A DNA stretch of 64,000 bases from Leptonema illini DSM 21528 (lineage in GTDB: Bacteria; Spirochaetota; Leptospiria; Leptospirales; Leptonemataceae): assembly GCF_000243335.1 (NCBI RefSeq), contig NZ_JH597773.1:3342156-3406155 (forward strand), given 5' to 3'. A program made the position numbers and the translations under genes. The notes under the pieces are model-generated. The model made no database searches and was not told the DNA's origin. It was given only the letters and a program-made list of their open reading frames with translations. How positions within the stretch are numbered: position 1 is the stretch's first letter; every line of letters begins with the position of its first letter. This document shows, piece after piece, positions 8,554 through 17,192 of this stretch.

Positions 8554-8798
8554 TTCGGAGCTTTGAGAACAGAGAGATCCTGGCCGTATTTTTTGATCAG
8601 AGACTTTGCGCCCTTCTTGTTCAGCGTTTTCAGCATACGAGCCGAAACACGCAGACGGACGGTGCGATTCTCGTCAGCGAGAAATACCTTCTTCTCGACA
8701 AGGTTCACCTTGAATTTGCGCTTCGTTTTGCGGTGCGAATGGGAGATCGTATTGCCGCTCGACGTCTTTTTTCCGGAAATATCACACTGACGGGCCAT
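8550..8798 (-). CDS. rpmB: 50S ribosomal protein L28
   Basis: 82 residues starting MARQCDISGKK, matching bL28 over its whole length (RVSARMLKTLNKKG in the second half). The ORF continues upstream to a GTG 9 nt earlier, but family alignment favours ATG at 8798. The Shine-Dalgarno is weak. Overlaps nth by 4 nt. Structural protein of the large ribosomal subunit. Confidence 0.95.
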   Translation of the reverse strand: MARQCDISGKKTSSGNTISHSHRKTKRKFKVNLVEKKVFLADENRTVRLRVSARMLKTLNKKGAKSLIKKYGQDLSVLKAPK

Positions 8799-8913
8799 AA
8801 AGGCCACGTACAGGGAACACTGTACCCGGTCAATCCGCTTTCCTCACTTCCGGGCGAGAGGACCGGAGGCACCCGGTTTTCTTCGCGAAACTCAGAAATA
8901 CGCCGGGTACGAA

Positions 8914-8940
8914 TTGACAGTCAGAATGGGCATGTACTAT
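8914..8940 (+). promoter_or_regulatory. candidate sigma-70 promoter for the 8951 gene
   Basis: TTGACA at 8914-8919 and TACTAT at 8935-8940 with a 15-nt spacer (or TATAGC with 18). The downstream ATG at 8951 would be only a few nucleotides from the start of transcription, implying a leaderless message. Confidence 0.45.
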
Positions 8941-8950
8941 AGCCCTCTGC

Positions 8951-9805
8951 ATGCTGTATCTTTCTGATATATGCGGCGAACTGCCCGATGAAGAACGAAG
9001 ACGCCTCGAACGTCGACTGGGCATCCTCCTTCGTCATCCGGAACGCAAGGCCGAGACATGTCGCTCTCTAATAGAGAAGATTCGAACCGATTTCAGGCCC
9101 GAGGCCTGCGAATGGCTTGGAATCAGTATTGAGAAGGGCGACCCCGTTCCGCGCACCGAACTCAGCTCCGCGGAACGAGAGGTTCTCGAACGCTCGCCGG
9201 TGATCCAGCTCGAAGGCCAGTTCTACATGCCGGCCGAATTCCTCGAAGCCTGGAAGACCGATACCTCGCCGACATCACAGCCTTTTCTGTTTCAGACGCT
9301 GCACCGGCTCAGCCTGGCCGAGAAGCGTGCCTTTCTCGTCTGGCTGAAAAGGCATACGGATCGTGAGGCCCTGGCACACCTGCCCTTCCAGTCGGTGGGC
9401 ATGCGGCTGTACCTGCTCATCCGACAGCTGCGAAGGGACTGGATCGAGCCCCCCGATTCGGCATCGCCCGAGGGCGACGGCCCCTGGAAGCTCGAAGACA
9501 TCTTCGGCGAGTTATGGCAGAAGCCTCCTCTCTACTGGTATGACCGCGAGGTGCTCCCTTTTTATCAGTGTCTTCAAGACCTTGAAAAAGAGCTGATGCG
9601 CAAGCATAAGAAAACGCCGGCCTCGTTGCCGCTCATTCAGCATGTGTATCACGGCCTGCGAACGGGTAGCTACTGCCTTGTCGAAGAAGAGCAGGGCTAC
9701 GGCCAGAAGCTATTGCCCGTGCTCTACCGAACCCGCGATTTTGCCGTGAATCCGACGGCTGCGATTATCGGACGGGCTCCACTTCAGGAAGATCGTCTGT
9801 TCTGA
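8951..9805 (+). CDS. hypothetical soluble protein, unknown function
   Basis: 284 residues, charged, no signal peptide or membrane span. No domain recognised. Features: a Glu/Arg-rich start (PDEERRRLERRLG), a Trp-rich middle (WLKRH, WIEPP, GPWKLEDIFGELW, YWYDREVLPFY) and a C-terminal part ending in LYRTRDFAVNP. No Shine-Dalgarno precedes ATG 8951, but a good promoter lies just upstream. Its 3' end overlaps the stop of the converging DUF423 gene. Codon use looks like its neighbours, so I think it is real. Confidence 0.75.
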   Translation: MLYLSDICGELPDEERRRLERRLGILLRHPERKAETCRSLIEKIRTDFRPEACEWLGISIEKGDPVPRTELSSAEREVLERSPVIQLEGQFYMPAEFLEAWKTDTSPTSQPFLFQTLHRLSLAEKRAFLVWLKRHTDREALAHLPFQSVGMRLYLLIRQLRRDWIEPPDSASPEGDGPWKLEDIFGELWQKPPLYWYDREVLPFYQCLQDLEKELMRKHKKTPASLPLIQHVYHGLRTGSYCLVEEEQGYGQKLLPVLYRTRDFAVNPTAAIIGRAPLQEDRLF

Positions 9806-10242
9806 ATCAGAGCAATGACGATCAGCGCCCAGCCAATCAAAAACGAAACTCCTCCGACCGGCGTGATCATGGCGGCCAGCCTCACTCCGGCAAGTGTGTA
9901 TATATAGAGCGTTCCCGAGAAAATCAAAGTACCGATGATAAGGAAGATGGCTGCGGTATTCAGCCGTTTGAGTAAGGTCGGAGTTCCGACCTGCGAGCTC
10001 AGAACTCGGATTCCGAGGCCCAGAGCTAAGAGTGCCAGGCCATGATACATCTGGTACTCGACGCCCGTCCGATATACTGTCAGCGCGGCCTCCGACAGTA
10101 CCTTTTTCAGGCCATGTGCTCCAAAGGCTCCCAGTGCAACGGCAGTTCCCGCGAAAAAGGCGCCGATCGCAGCGAGCTGCTGGCCTTTTCGCTCATACCG
10201 TTCCTTATCATTTTGAACATCCTGTTCTCTTGAATCGCTCAT
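9784..10242 (-). CDS. DUF423 family small membrane protein
   Basis: 152 residues, four membrane spans, with the family signature GAFGAHGLK near the N-terminus and GTLYIYTLAG and PVGGVSFLIGWALI later. Function unknown. ATG at 10242 (MSDSRE) chosen because GGAGG lies 5 nt upstream. The loop between spans 2 and 3 carries the peptide QVGTPT encoded by a palindromic repeat (9976-9991). A TATAAT box with a Fur-like palindrome over the -35 region lies upstream. Confidence 0.9.
   Translation of the reverse strand: MSDSREQDVQNDKERYERKGQQLAAIGAFFAGTAVALGAFGAHGLKKVLSEAALTVYRTGVEYQMYHGLALLALGLGIRVLSSQVGTPTLLKRLNTAAIFLIIGTLIFSGTLYIYTLAGVRLAAMITPVGGVSFLIGWALIVIALIQNRRSS
9976..9991. repeat. VGTPT palindromic repeat, copy 1
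   Basis: GGTCGGAGTTCCGACC, a near-perfect palindrome around a central GT. On the coding strand it reads Q-V-G-T-P-T within the DUF423 protein, in an inter-helix loop. Confidence 0.8.
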
Positions 10243-10308
10243 TACATCCTCCGACCTTGATCTTGCGCACAAATCGACGGAATGGTCCCGCTGAACCATT
10301 TCCGTGCC

Positions 10309-10338
10309 ATTATATCCGTTTTTTGAGACTCATTCTCA
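10309..10338 (-). promoter_or_regulatory. promoter with Fur-like palindrome upstream of DUF423 gene
   Basis: On the minus strand TGAGAATGAGTCTCA (10324-10338, a 7-1-7 inverted repeat with one mismatch) covers the -35 position of a perfect TATAAT -10 box (10309-10314). The palindrome resembles Fur-type boxes (TGAGAATnATTCTCA). No good -35 is present, which fits a regulated promoter. The ribosome binding site and ATG follow about 55 nt later. Confidence 0.45.
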
Positions 10339-10401
10339 CAGGCAAGGAATCGCGCACCTCGATTATCCGAGAGCGTGCGCCCTACCGCTGTGCCTGTAAC
10401 A

Positions 10402-11187
10402 TCAGTAACGTGCAGAATAAAGCGCTTCAAGCATTGCCGGAGCTCCATCGGTAAAGAGCGCCGGCCCGGGTTGTAGAATGATCTCGGATTCGATCTCATG
10501 CACCCGGCCAGATTGCACAGCCGGCAAAGTGCTCAGATGATCTTGAATCCATTGCCTGTTCATCGGCTTCCCGCACCAGGAACCGATGAGCACATCGGCC
10601 TCGGTCGCCCGCGCCTGTTCGAGCGTGACGATACGGTCTTTTGCCAGCGTCTTTTCCTTCAATGACGCAAAGACGTCCCGGGCGCCAAGCAGCTCGATCA
10701 GCTCCGACACCCATCGAATGCCGGTAATAAAGGGATCCTCCCACTCCATAAAAAGGGCCGTCGGAGTTCCGACCTGATCTGCCAGTTGCCTGCCCTGCAC
10801 GGCAAAGCGATCCAGATTCCGCTTCCACTCGCCGATCAGCCGCCCGGTCTTTTCTGCCGCACCGACAAGACAGCCGAGCATCTGCATCGTTTCGAGGATC
10901 TCTTCAAGGCTGCGCTGGTTCGTGATGAGCACAGGCAGGCCGGCAGAGATCAGATCACGGGCAAGGTTCGCCTGAATATCGCTGAAACCGATGATGAGAT
11001 CGGGCCTGAGAGCGGCGATTTTTTCAACGTTGCCGGCGATAAACGAAGAAACCTTTGGCTTCTCCTTTGCCGCTCGTTCGGGCCGTTTCGCATAGACGGA
11101 AATTCCTACAATACGATCTTCTTCGCCGAGCAAATACAGAAGCTCGGTCGGTTCTTCGGTCAGGCAGACGATTCGGCGAGGTCCCAC
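10402..11187 (-). CDS. cobalamin/siderophore-binding-protein-like (BtuF fold), no signal peptide
   Basis: 261 residues of the class III periplasmic binding fold: it opens RRIVCLTEEPTELLYLLGEEDRIVGIS and has LRPDLIIGFSDIQANLA, the TNQRSLEEILETMQMLG segment and a C-terminal helix. The family usually has a signal peptide; none is seen, so it may act in the cytoplasm or be made from another start. The GTG start directly follows the T-tract of the acs terminator and has no Shine-Dalgarno. A QVGTPT repeat (10760-10773) lies mid-protein. No transporter genes are adjacent. Confidence 0.8.
   Translation of the reverse strand: MGPRRIVCLTEEPTELLYLLGEEDRIVGISVYAKRPERAAKEKPKVSSFIAGNVEKIAALRPDLIIGFSDIQANLARDLISAGLPVLITNQRSLEEILETMQMLGCLVGAAEKTGRLIGEWKRNLDRFAVQGRQLADQVGTPTALFMEWEDPFITGIRWVSELIELLGARDVFASLKEKTLAKDRIVTLEQARATEADVLIGSWCGKPMNRQWIQDHLSTLPAVQSGRVHEIESEIILQPGPALFTDGAPAMLEALYSARY
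10760..10773. repeat. VGTPT palindromic repeat, copy 2
   Basis: GTCGGAGTTCCGAC on the plus strand; on the coding (minus) strand it reads V-G-T-P-T, preceded by D-Q, inside the BtuF-like protein. Confidence 0.8.
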
Positions 11188-11192
11188 GGGCG

Positions 11193-11218
11193 AAAAAAAA
11201 CCCGGCCATACGACCGGG
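11193..11218 (-). terminator. rho-independent terminator after acs
   Basis: Minus-strand stem CCCGGTC/GGCCGGG (one U-G pair, 4-nt loop) followed by eight T. It lies between the acs stop and the GTG of the BtuF-like gene. Confidence 0.85.
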
Positions 11219-11265
11219 CAAGGGGAAAACGGGAGCCTGGCTCCCGGTAGATACGGGTTGATGGT

Positions 11266-13224
11266 TCAGCTGTGATACTTCTGCTTGTCTTCGACAAGCG
11301 TCGCCACGACCGACGGATCAGCAAGCGTCGAGATGTCGCCCAGGTTCGAGAACTCGCCCTCGGCGATCTTACGCAGAATACGACGCATGATCTTGCCCGA
11401 TCGCGTTTTCGGAAGGCCCGGCGCCCAGTGGATGACGTCCGGACGAGCGATCTTACCGATCTTCTCGGCCACAAGCTCAAGAAGCTCCTTCTTCAGCTCG
11501 TCGTTCGTATGAACGCCGTTTTTCACGGTCACATAGGCGTAGATTCCCTGACCCTTGATGTCATGCGGATACCCCACAACGGCCGCTTCGGCGACGGACT
11601 GATGCTCTACAAGAGCCGATTCGACCTCGGCCGAGCCGAGACGGTGGCCCGACACGTTAAGAACGTCGTCCACACGACCGGTGATCCAGTAGTATCCGTC
11701 TTCATCGCGGTTTGCACCGTCACCGGTGAAATAATAACCCTTGAACTGCACGAAATAGGTGTTGAAGAAACGCTCCGGATCTCCATAGACTCCGCGCATC
11801 ATCGACGGCCACGGCTGCTTGATGCAGAGGTTACCCGATGCCGCTCCTTCGAGCTCTTTTCCGTCGTTATCGACGATGACCGGTTCAATGCCGAAGAATG
11901 GCTTCGTTGCCGAACCAGGCTTCGCGTCGATCGCTCCCGGAAGCGGAGAGATCATGATAGAACCCGTTTCGGTCTGCCACCATGTATCGACGACGGGACA
12001 ACGGCCTTTACCTACATTATGGTAATACCATTCCCATGCCTCCGGGTTGATAGGTTCGCCCACCGATCCAAGCAGTCGCAGCGTGTTCAGACGGTGCTTT
12101 TCGACCCACTTCACGCCTTCGCGCATCAGCGCACGGATGGCCGTCGGAGCCGTATAGAATACGGTGACGCCGAACTTGTCGCAGATCTGCCAGAATCGAC
12201 CCGCATCGGGATACGAAGGAACGCCTTCGAACATAAGAGACGTCGCGCCATTCGAAAGCGGTCCGTAAAGAATGTAGCTATGGCCCGTTACCCATCCGAT
12301 GTCGGCAGTGCACCAGAACGTATCGTCTGGTTTGTGATCGAAGACATAGTTGAAGGTCATGTTGGCGCCGAGCAGATAGCCGCCCGTCGTATGAAGAACG
12401 CCCTTGGGCTTGCCGGTGGAACCCGACGTATAGAGAATGAAAAGCGGATCTTCTGCATCCATCTCTTCAGGCGGGCATTCGTCAGAGAGGTCGGGGCTGT
12501 TCAGAATATCGCGCAGGTGATGGTCGCGACCTTCGTTCCATACGGTGTAGGTTTCGTTACCCACACGCTCGGCGACGATGACATGCTGCACCTTATGCTC
12601 GGACCTCTGAAGCGCCTCATCGATATTCTTTTTCATGTCGATGATACGACCGCCGCGAAATCCTGCATCGGAAGTGACGATCAAAGAAGGCTTGGCGTCG
12701 TCGATACGGCTCTGTAACGACTCAGGCGAGAATCCGCCGAATACCACGGAATGCACGGCACCGATACGGGTACATGCCAGAGCAAAAATGGCAAGCTCGG
12801 GAATCATAGGAAGATAGATAAGCACGCGATCGCCGCGCTTGATTCCGAAACGTTTGAGTACGTTGGCGTGCAGGCTGACCTCACGATGAAGCTGCTGATA
12901 GGTGTAGGTTCTCGTTTCGCCGGGTTTGTCGCCTACCCAGATGATGGCCGCTTTGTTTTTTGCGGGCGTTTGCAGATGACGATCAAGACAGTTATAGGCT
13001 ACGTTCAGTTTGCCGCCTTTGAACCACTCAACCTTAGCGTTGGCGAAGTCATGCTCCAGAACCTTATCCCATTTTTTGAACCATGTAAGACGTTCTGCCT
13101 GCTCCCCCCAGAAGCCTTCGGGGTCCGAGATGGACTTTTTGTACATCTCCTCGTACTGATCTTTCGTCAGGTTGCTATTCCGAACAAACTCTTCCGATGG
13201 AGCGTATTTTTTTGATTCGAACAT
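11266..13224 (-). CDS. acs: acetyl-CoA synthetase (AMP-forming)
   Basis: 652 residues, usual length. Activates acetate with ATP and CoA in the cytoplasm. Visible motifs: the phosphate-binding loop [11 protein letters not shown], the mid-domain [10 protein letters not shown], the hinge region [18 protein letters not shown], and the C-terminal [13 protein letters not shown] carrying the acetylatable Lys. ATG with AAGGAG 7 nt upstream. A clear terminator follows. The preceding 110 bp are very AT-rich and hold its promoter, with a poor match TTGCCT-17-AGAATA on the minus strand. Confidence 0.97.
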   Translation of the reverse strand: MFESKKYAPSEEFVRNSNLTKDQYEEMYKKSISDPEGFWGEQAERLTWFKKWDKVLEHDFANAKVEWFKGGKLNVAYNCLDRHLQTPAKNKAAIIWVGDKPGETRTYTYQQLHREVSLHANVLKRFGIKRGDRVLIYLPMIPELAIFALACTRIGAVHSVVFGGFSPESLQSRIDDAKPSLIVTSDAGFRGGRIIDMKKNIDEALQRSEHKVQHVIVAERVGNETYTVWNEGRDHHLRDILNSPDLSDECPPEEMDAEDPLFILYTSGSTGKPKGVLHTTGGYLLGANMTFNYVFDHKPDDTFWCTADIGWVTGHSYILYGPLSNGATSLMFEGVPSYPDAGRFWQICDKFGVTVFYTAPTAIRALMREGVKWVEKHRLNTLRLLGSVGEPINPEAWEWYYHNVGKGRCPVVDTWWQTETGSIMISPLPGAIDAKPGSATKPFFGIEPVIVDNDGKELEGAASGNLCIKQPWPSMMRGVYGDPERFFNTYFVQFKGYYFTGDGANRDEDGYYWITGRVDDVLNVSGHRLGSAEVESALVEHQSVAEAAVVGYPHDIKGQGIYAYVTVKNGVHTNDELKKELLELVAEKIGKIARPDVIHWAPGLPKTRSGKIMRRILRKIAEGEFSNLGDISTLADPSVVATLVEDKQKYHS

Positions 13225-13335
13225 AACCCTCTCCTTAAAATTTCTCTGCCGTATTCTTGAAATTGGTTTGTAAAAGGCAAATAAAAAACCGATCGGATTT
13301 TGAAAATTACATTTTATTTATAAATTTCCATGAAT

Positions 13336-14118
13336 TCAGCAACCGGTGGAAGGGCGAAGAGCAAGAGGTGAACTCAGCCACTCGTAAAAGTCTTCTTCCA
13401 TTCTTTTAAGAAGTTTATAGTCACCTCCCAGCAAGATTAGAAATGAATCCTGTTCAGAATCCGCCGCTTTCTTTACAAGGTGGATAAACAGCCTGCGCTG
13501 CCACAGGAAGTAAGCAAAATAGCCTGCCAGCGCCGTTTCTTCATATATTCCTTTTCTTCGCAGCTCGGCGTCTCTGTTGACTGGCAGCGGGAGACGGCGT
13601 TGCAAGAGCCGCGACCGAAATCCCCGAAGGCCTTCTGGAAGCTGCAATGGTGCACCGCAAAGCGGACGTTTTCTGTCAGCAGACTGTAGAAGCAATGCCG
13701 CACCTTCCTGCATCCAGAATGGATAATCCTTGAATCTTGCATGCAGAACGGCATGAACGAATTCATGTCTCCAGCCCTCTTCGGCGATGTCGACGGGCAG
13801 ATGTACAATAGCCGTCCGCATGTGGAAATGCGCAAGCGAGTCCACCGAGCCCGGTCGAAAACGCGCATAACTCTGATGGTCCTTATAAAAAACGACTTTT
13901 ACGCGGCCGATATCGTATCCTGGAAAAAGCGACCCGGCAAGCCAGTCGCTAAAGAGGATCATCTCTGTGGTCTTTTCGGTGACGCTACGCTCGATACCCG
14001 GTTCGGCCCAGTATTGCAGTCTGCCTGATTCCTGTGCCGGTCCTTTTTTCCACGATGGCCCCGTACTCTGACAGCTCAGAAGAGCGAGCAGCAAGCAGAG
14101 AAGAGCCGACAGCCTCAT
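13336..14118 (-). CDS. lipoprotein with HExxH metalloprotease-like motif
   Basis: 260 residues. Signal peptide with lipobox LLSC (Cys at about 16), then a domain with HEFVH at about 118 in EEGWRHEFVHAVLHARF and a following Glu in FWMQEGAALLL. This matches the peptidase-MA type arrangement in which HExxH and a downstream Glu bind zinc. Probably an envelope zinc protease. It starts with ATGA overlapping the stop of the STAS gene, so translation is likely coupled, explaining the poor ribosome binding site. Confidence 0.8.
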   Translation of the reverse strand: MRLSALLCLLLALLSCQSTGPSWKKGPAQESGRLQYWAEPGIERSVTEKTTEMILFSDWLAGSLFPGYDIGRVKVVFYKDHQSYARFRPGSVDSLAHFHMRTAIVHLPVDIAEEGWRHEFVHAVLHARFKDYPFWMQEGAALLLQSADRKRPLCGAPLQLPEGLRGFRSRLLQRRLPLPVNRDAELRRKGIYEETALAGYFAYFLWQRRLFIHLVKKAADSEQDSFLILLGGDYKLLKRMEEDFYEWLSSPLALRPSTGC

Positions 14119-14441
14119 GCAAGCGGACGCAGCTCCAGAAATGGCCCCACCTGCATCAGACGCAGGACGTTGAGCATCGGAGGCTGCAAATCGACAAGCG
14201 CCATCTTCACTTCGCCTCCGCGAAGGGCGTCGCCAAATCGATTGTAGATGTGGATGATCTCAGTGATGCAGAGTGAATTGATATGTGAGACATAACGGAG
14301 ACTGAGCTCCACTCTGTCGACCGAGCCGTCAAAATACCCGTTTGCCTCAAGGTGGTTGATGAGATAGCGGTCCTCGATATAAGAAACGTCATCGACCGTG
14401 ATGGTGAGCAAAGAATCCGTTTTTTTGATTTGCGGTATCAT
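14115..14441 (-). CDS. STAS-domain protein (anti-sigma-factor antagonist-like)
   Basis: 108 residues starting MIPQIKKTD. Layout and motifs resemble STAS domains: a beta-rich start (SLLTITVDD), the helix after LRYVSHINSLCITEII at the position of the phosphorylatable Ser/Thr, and a C-terminal VDLQPPMLNVLRLMQVGPFLE resembling the 'v..ll...gl...l' end of the family. Upstream in-frame sequence looks non-coding. Divergent from the 14470 membrane protein with only about 28 bp between starts. Confidence 0.65.
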   Translation of the reverse strand: MIPQIKKTDSLLTITVDDVSYIEDRYLINHLEANGYFDGSVDRVELSLRYVSHINSLCITEIIHIYNRFGDALRGGEVKMALVDLQPPMLNVLRLMQVGPFLELRPLA

Positions 14442-14469
14442 ACATGAACGCTGAGCTGACCTACTGGCT

Positions 14470-15510
14470 ATGCTCAGAACCTCTTTACAGAATACAATTC
14501 TTTTCCTGCGCCGTCCTGTCGGAACAGGTTTGCTGACTCTTATCGTTTCGGTTCTTCTTTTCGTCGTGCAGCCGCAGCCCTGGCCAGTTGCCATGCGCCT
14601 GCTGCTCTCACTTTTGCCGGCTCTTATTCCGACGGCTCTCGCCGCCCTTGCCGTAAGATACCATGAACGAATGAATTCGGCAAAGCCCCGTCTCTTTCTT
14701 TCGGGGATCGCCCTATTTTCCTGGATTGCGCTACTTTTAGATATAGGACAGACCTTTCTTCCCTGGGTTCTCGTCTTTTGTCTTGCGCTGATTTTTTCGT
14801 TCGTGGCGGGACTTCGTTACACGGCCGTCTTCTCGCTCGGCATGATATTCTTCGCCTCTCTGTACGGAAGCCTCCGTCTGCATCAGGCCGAACAGCTGCT
14901 TTACCTGAATCTACTCGTAAGGCAGGAGCAGCGAAAGTCCGAGGTACAGTTTTCTATTAAAAAAGAAGGTGGTCGCATCCTGCTCTTTGAGAGCGGAGCG
15001 TCTGAGCCCGTGTTGACCGCTCCCCGGCCGGCAGCAATGCAGCAGCTTGCCGATGCAGAGTCCGATGGATTCTTCGGCCTGACGCCGGCCTTTGTGCTGA
15101 CGACCAATCCAGAAGACGCGAAGGCGATTCCCATGGCCGCCGTGCTTTTCGTTCCCGACGGATTCCCGGCAAAGCTCTGGAACGTTCAGGTAAGCAGCGA
15201 TCTTGATAAACTGCAGCGACAGGGAGGCATCGGCCGAGCAGAAATGCGAGAGCGCGAAAGCCGGTGTGGATCGCTTTCTTGCAACGAAACGCTCTGGCTT
15301 TACGAAGACCGGTTTCAGGCTAAGACAGTACAGGCCGGTTATGCTCTTGTGTCGGTTCCGATGGCCGGTCCTGGCGCCGGCAGTCGCACATTCATGCTAT
15401 GGTTTCGCGAGCCTTTCGTCGAAGGACTTCCTCATCATCCTTTCGTTCTCGAAATCATGAAAGGCCTGACCGTCGGCGGGATCACCGCAACGGAAGAGAA
15501 AGCAGACTGA
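14470..15510 (+). CDS. membrane protein with C-terminal soluble domain, unknown
   Basis: 346 residues: about five membrane spans in the first 140 residues, then a soluble C-terminal domain of about 200 residues (starting near LVRQEQRKSEVQFS). No known family recognised. Divergent from the STAS gene, and its 3' end overlaps the stop of the converging M23 peptidase by 29 bp. Start ATG has no clear Shine-Dalgarno. Confidence 0.7.
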   Translation: MLRTSLQNTILFLRRPVGTGLLTLIVSVLLFVVQPQPWPVAMRLLLSLLPALIPTALAALAVRYHERMNSAKPRLFLSGIALFSWIALLLDIGQTFLPWVLVFCLALIFSFVAGLRYTAVFSLGMIFFASLYGSLRLHQAEQLLYLNLLVRQEQRKSEVQFSIKKEGGRILLFESGASEPVLTAPRPAAMQQLADAESDGFFGLTPAFVLTTNPEDAKAIPMAAVLFVPDGFPAKLWNVQVSSDLDKLQRQGGIGRAEMRERESRCGSLSCNETLWLYEDRFQAKTVQAGYALVSVPMAGPGAGSRTFMLWFREPFVEGLPHHPFVLEIMKGLTVGGITATEEKAD

Positions 15511-16606
15511 GCGGATCGCCGGGAATACCCTGCACCCAGATCGCCAGGTGCAGATGGGCTCCCGTTACCATTCCCGTCGCTCCGACGTCGCCGATCAGCT
15601 GACCGGCCTTCACCGTATCGCCCACTTTCACGTGTATGCGATGCTGGTGCATATAACCCGTAAAGATACCGTTACCGTGGTCGACTAATGTGAATCCGCC
15701 CTCGAAATGCATGTCGTGCGCGAGCACCACCGTTCCAGGCGCTATGGCAAAGATCGGAGCGCCCGTAACGCCGCGAAAATCAAGGCCTCTGTGAATAGAC
15801 CGCACCGGCGGCAGATAGGTGCGCTTACCTCCTTCGTCTTTATACCGCTGATTCAGACGACTTGCATAAAAAGGAGACGTGATATAATGCATATCGCGCG
15901 GATGTGATAGCTCATTCGTAAAGGCCCAGGCCGAGCGATGAGAAAAGGCGCGACCTTTCATCGCTCGCTCCTCTTCAAGCCTCTTTGCAAGAACCGCCGC
16001 CTTGCTCTTATCGGGATCGACGAACTCTTTCGCGAAAGGAAGCACGCTTTTCGATTCGGGAAAGCTTTTCAGATGCACGGGAAGATGGAAGACGTCTTTG
16101 CGCGTATCGGCCTTAACCTTCTGCGTCCATGTAAGATACGTATCGCCGTTCTGATCGGGCGGAATCAAGAACAGTCCCTGCCATCCATCTGAAAAGGCAT
16201 GCAGATGGACCTGTCTCTGTATGGAGCCTTTATAATAGAGATGATGCTCGATGAGATCCACCGCTTCTCCTATCTTTTCCGTTTGAGACGCCCGTTCTGA
16301 GCGCGGGTTTTCGGTGTGAGCGTCTTTTTCAGCGGTTTGCTCTTCGGATTTCGGGCTGGCCTTCGAAGCGGGGCGTCTTACGATCTCTACATAGCAGAGG
16401 TCGCCTCGCGAGAAAGAGCGCGAAAAGACGATAAGCCTGTGTTCGCCGAAATCGAACTCACGACGCTGTGCCGTCGCCGGTCGCCAGCCCTTCGGCGCAT
16501 GCATCACCGTCGGACCGATGCGCAACGTATGACGAGGAGGGCTCTGGGCCACCAGCAGAGAAGACAGGAAAAGCAGAGGTGCAATAAAAAAGAGTTTTCG
16601 TTTCAT
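15482..16606 (-). CDS. M23-family metallopeptidase (LytM-like)
   Basis: 374 residues. Signal peptide (MKRKLFFIAPLLFLSSLLVAQ), a variable middle, then a C-terminal LytM/M23 domain with the zinc motif HRGLDF (His and Asp), the turn APGTVVLAHDMHFEGGFTLV, and HLH in GAHLHLAIW. Expected to cut peptidoglycan cross-links or activate an amidase in the periplasm. ATG at 16606 chosen over 16621 because it starts the signal peptide. Confidence 0.9.
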   Translation of the reverse strand: MKRKLFFIAPLLFLSSLLVAQSPPRHTLRIGPTVMHAPKGWRPATAQRREFDFGEHRLIVFSRSFSRGDLCYVEIVRRPASKASPKSEEQTAEKDAHTENPRSERASQTEKIGEAVDLIEHHLYYKGSIQRQVHLHAFSDGWQGLFLIPPDQNGDTYLTWTQKVKADTRKDVFHLPVHLKSFPESKSVLPFAKEFVDPDKSKAAVLAKRLEEERAMKGRAFSHRSAWAFTNELSHPRDMHYITSPFYASRLNQRYKDEGGKRTYLPPVRSIHRGLDFRGVTGAPIFAIAPGTVVLAHDMHFEGGFTLVDHGNGIFTGYMHQHRIHVKVGDTVKAGQLIGDVGATGMVTGAHLHLAIWVQGIPGDPLSLLSLPLR

Positions 16607-16704
16607 TCTTATCAAATACATTCGTCAGAGCCTGTTGAAACTCTTCCGGCGCTGCTTCGTGCGTAAAGGGTTTTTTCGCTGACGCGCTTGCGGACTAACG
16701 CAAT

Positions 16705-17178
16705 ATGAACACTTCTCTCTCTAAGATCTCAGCCGCTGTATCGCTTCTTCTTCTCGCATTCTTCAGCCTCTTTTTTTGCGGCCGGCCGCCCGCTTCAGGC
16801 ATTTCCTGGAATACCGATCTTGAAAAGAATCGCCCTGACGGAATGTTATCATCGCTGTCTGCTCTTGCAAAAAAAGAGGATCGTCCGCTTTTGCTTTACT
16901 TCCATGCCGACTGGTGCTCAAACTGCCATGAGCTTGAAGAACTGCTCGCCGCTGAGTTTGCTGATTCTATCGCCGCCGGCTGGATTCCCGTTCGCATAGA
17001 CATCACCGACTCCGCCATCTGGGAAGGCCCGGCCCTTGATCTGTTCGGCGTCTATGGCGCACCGGCTCTGGCATTCGTCGATCGGCAGGGCAACGTCCAG
17101 AAGCGCCTGACCCTTGTCGGTGCACATCCTCCGCGACGGGCGCTGCAATCCGTACTCGATCAACTCTCCGCAAGGTAG
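16705..17178 (+). CDS. thioredoxin-fold lipoprotein (DsbD C-terminal-like)
   Basis: 157 residues. Lipoprotein signal with LFFC (Cys at about 25), then a thioredoxin fold with the active site WCSNC in YFHADWCSNCHELEE and the cis-Pro segment YGAPALAFVD. This resembles the C-terminal domain of DsbD and related thiol reductases, so a role in periplasmic disulfide reduction is likely. Stops 14 nt before bioD. Confidence 0.85.
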   Translation: MNTSLSKISAAVSLLLLAFFSLFFCGRPPASGISWNTDLEKNRPDGMLSSLSALAKKEDRPLLLYFHADWCSNCHELEELLAAEFADSIAAGWIPVRIDITDSAIWEGPALDLFGVYGAPALAFVDRQGNVQKRLTLVGAHPPRRALQSVLDQLSAR

Positions 17179-17192
17179 CAATAGAGATCGCT

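Noticed and set aside
11272-12717. Long plus-strand ORF inside acs
   Set aside because: Antisense shadow of acs; composition typical of a reversed GC-rich gene.
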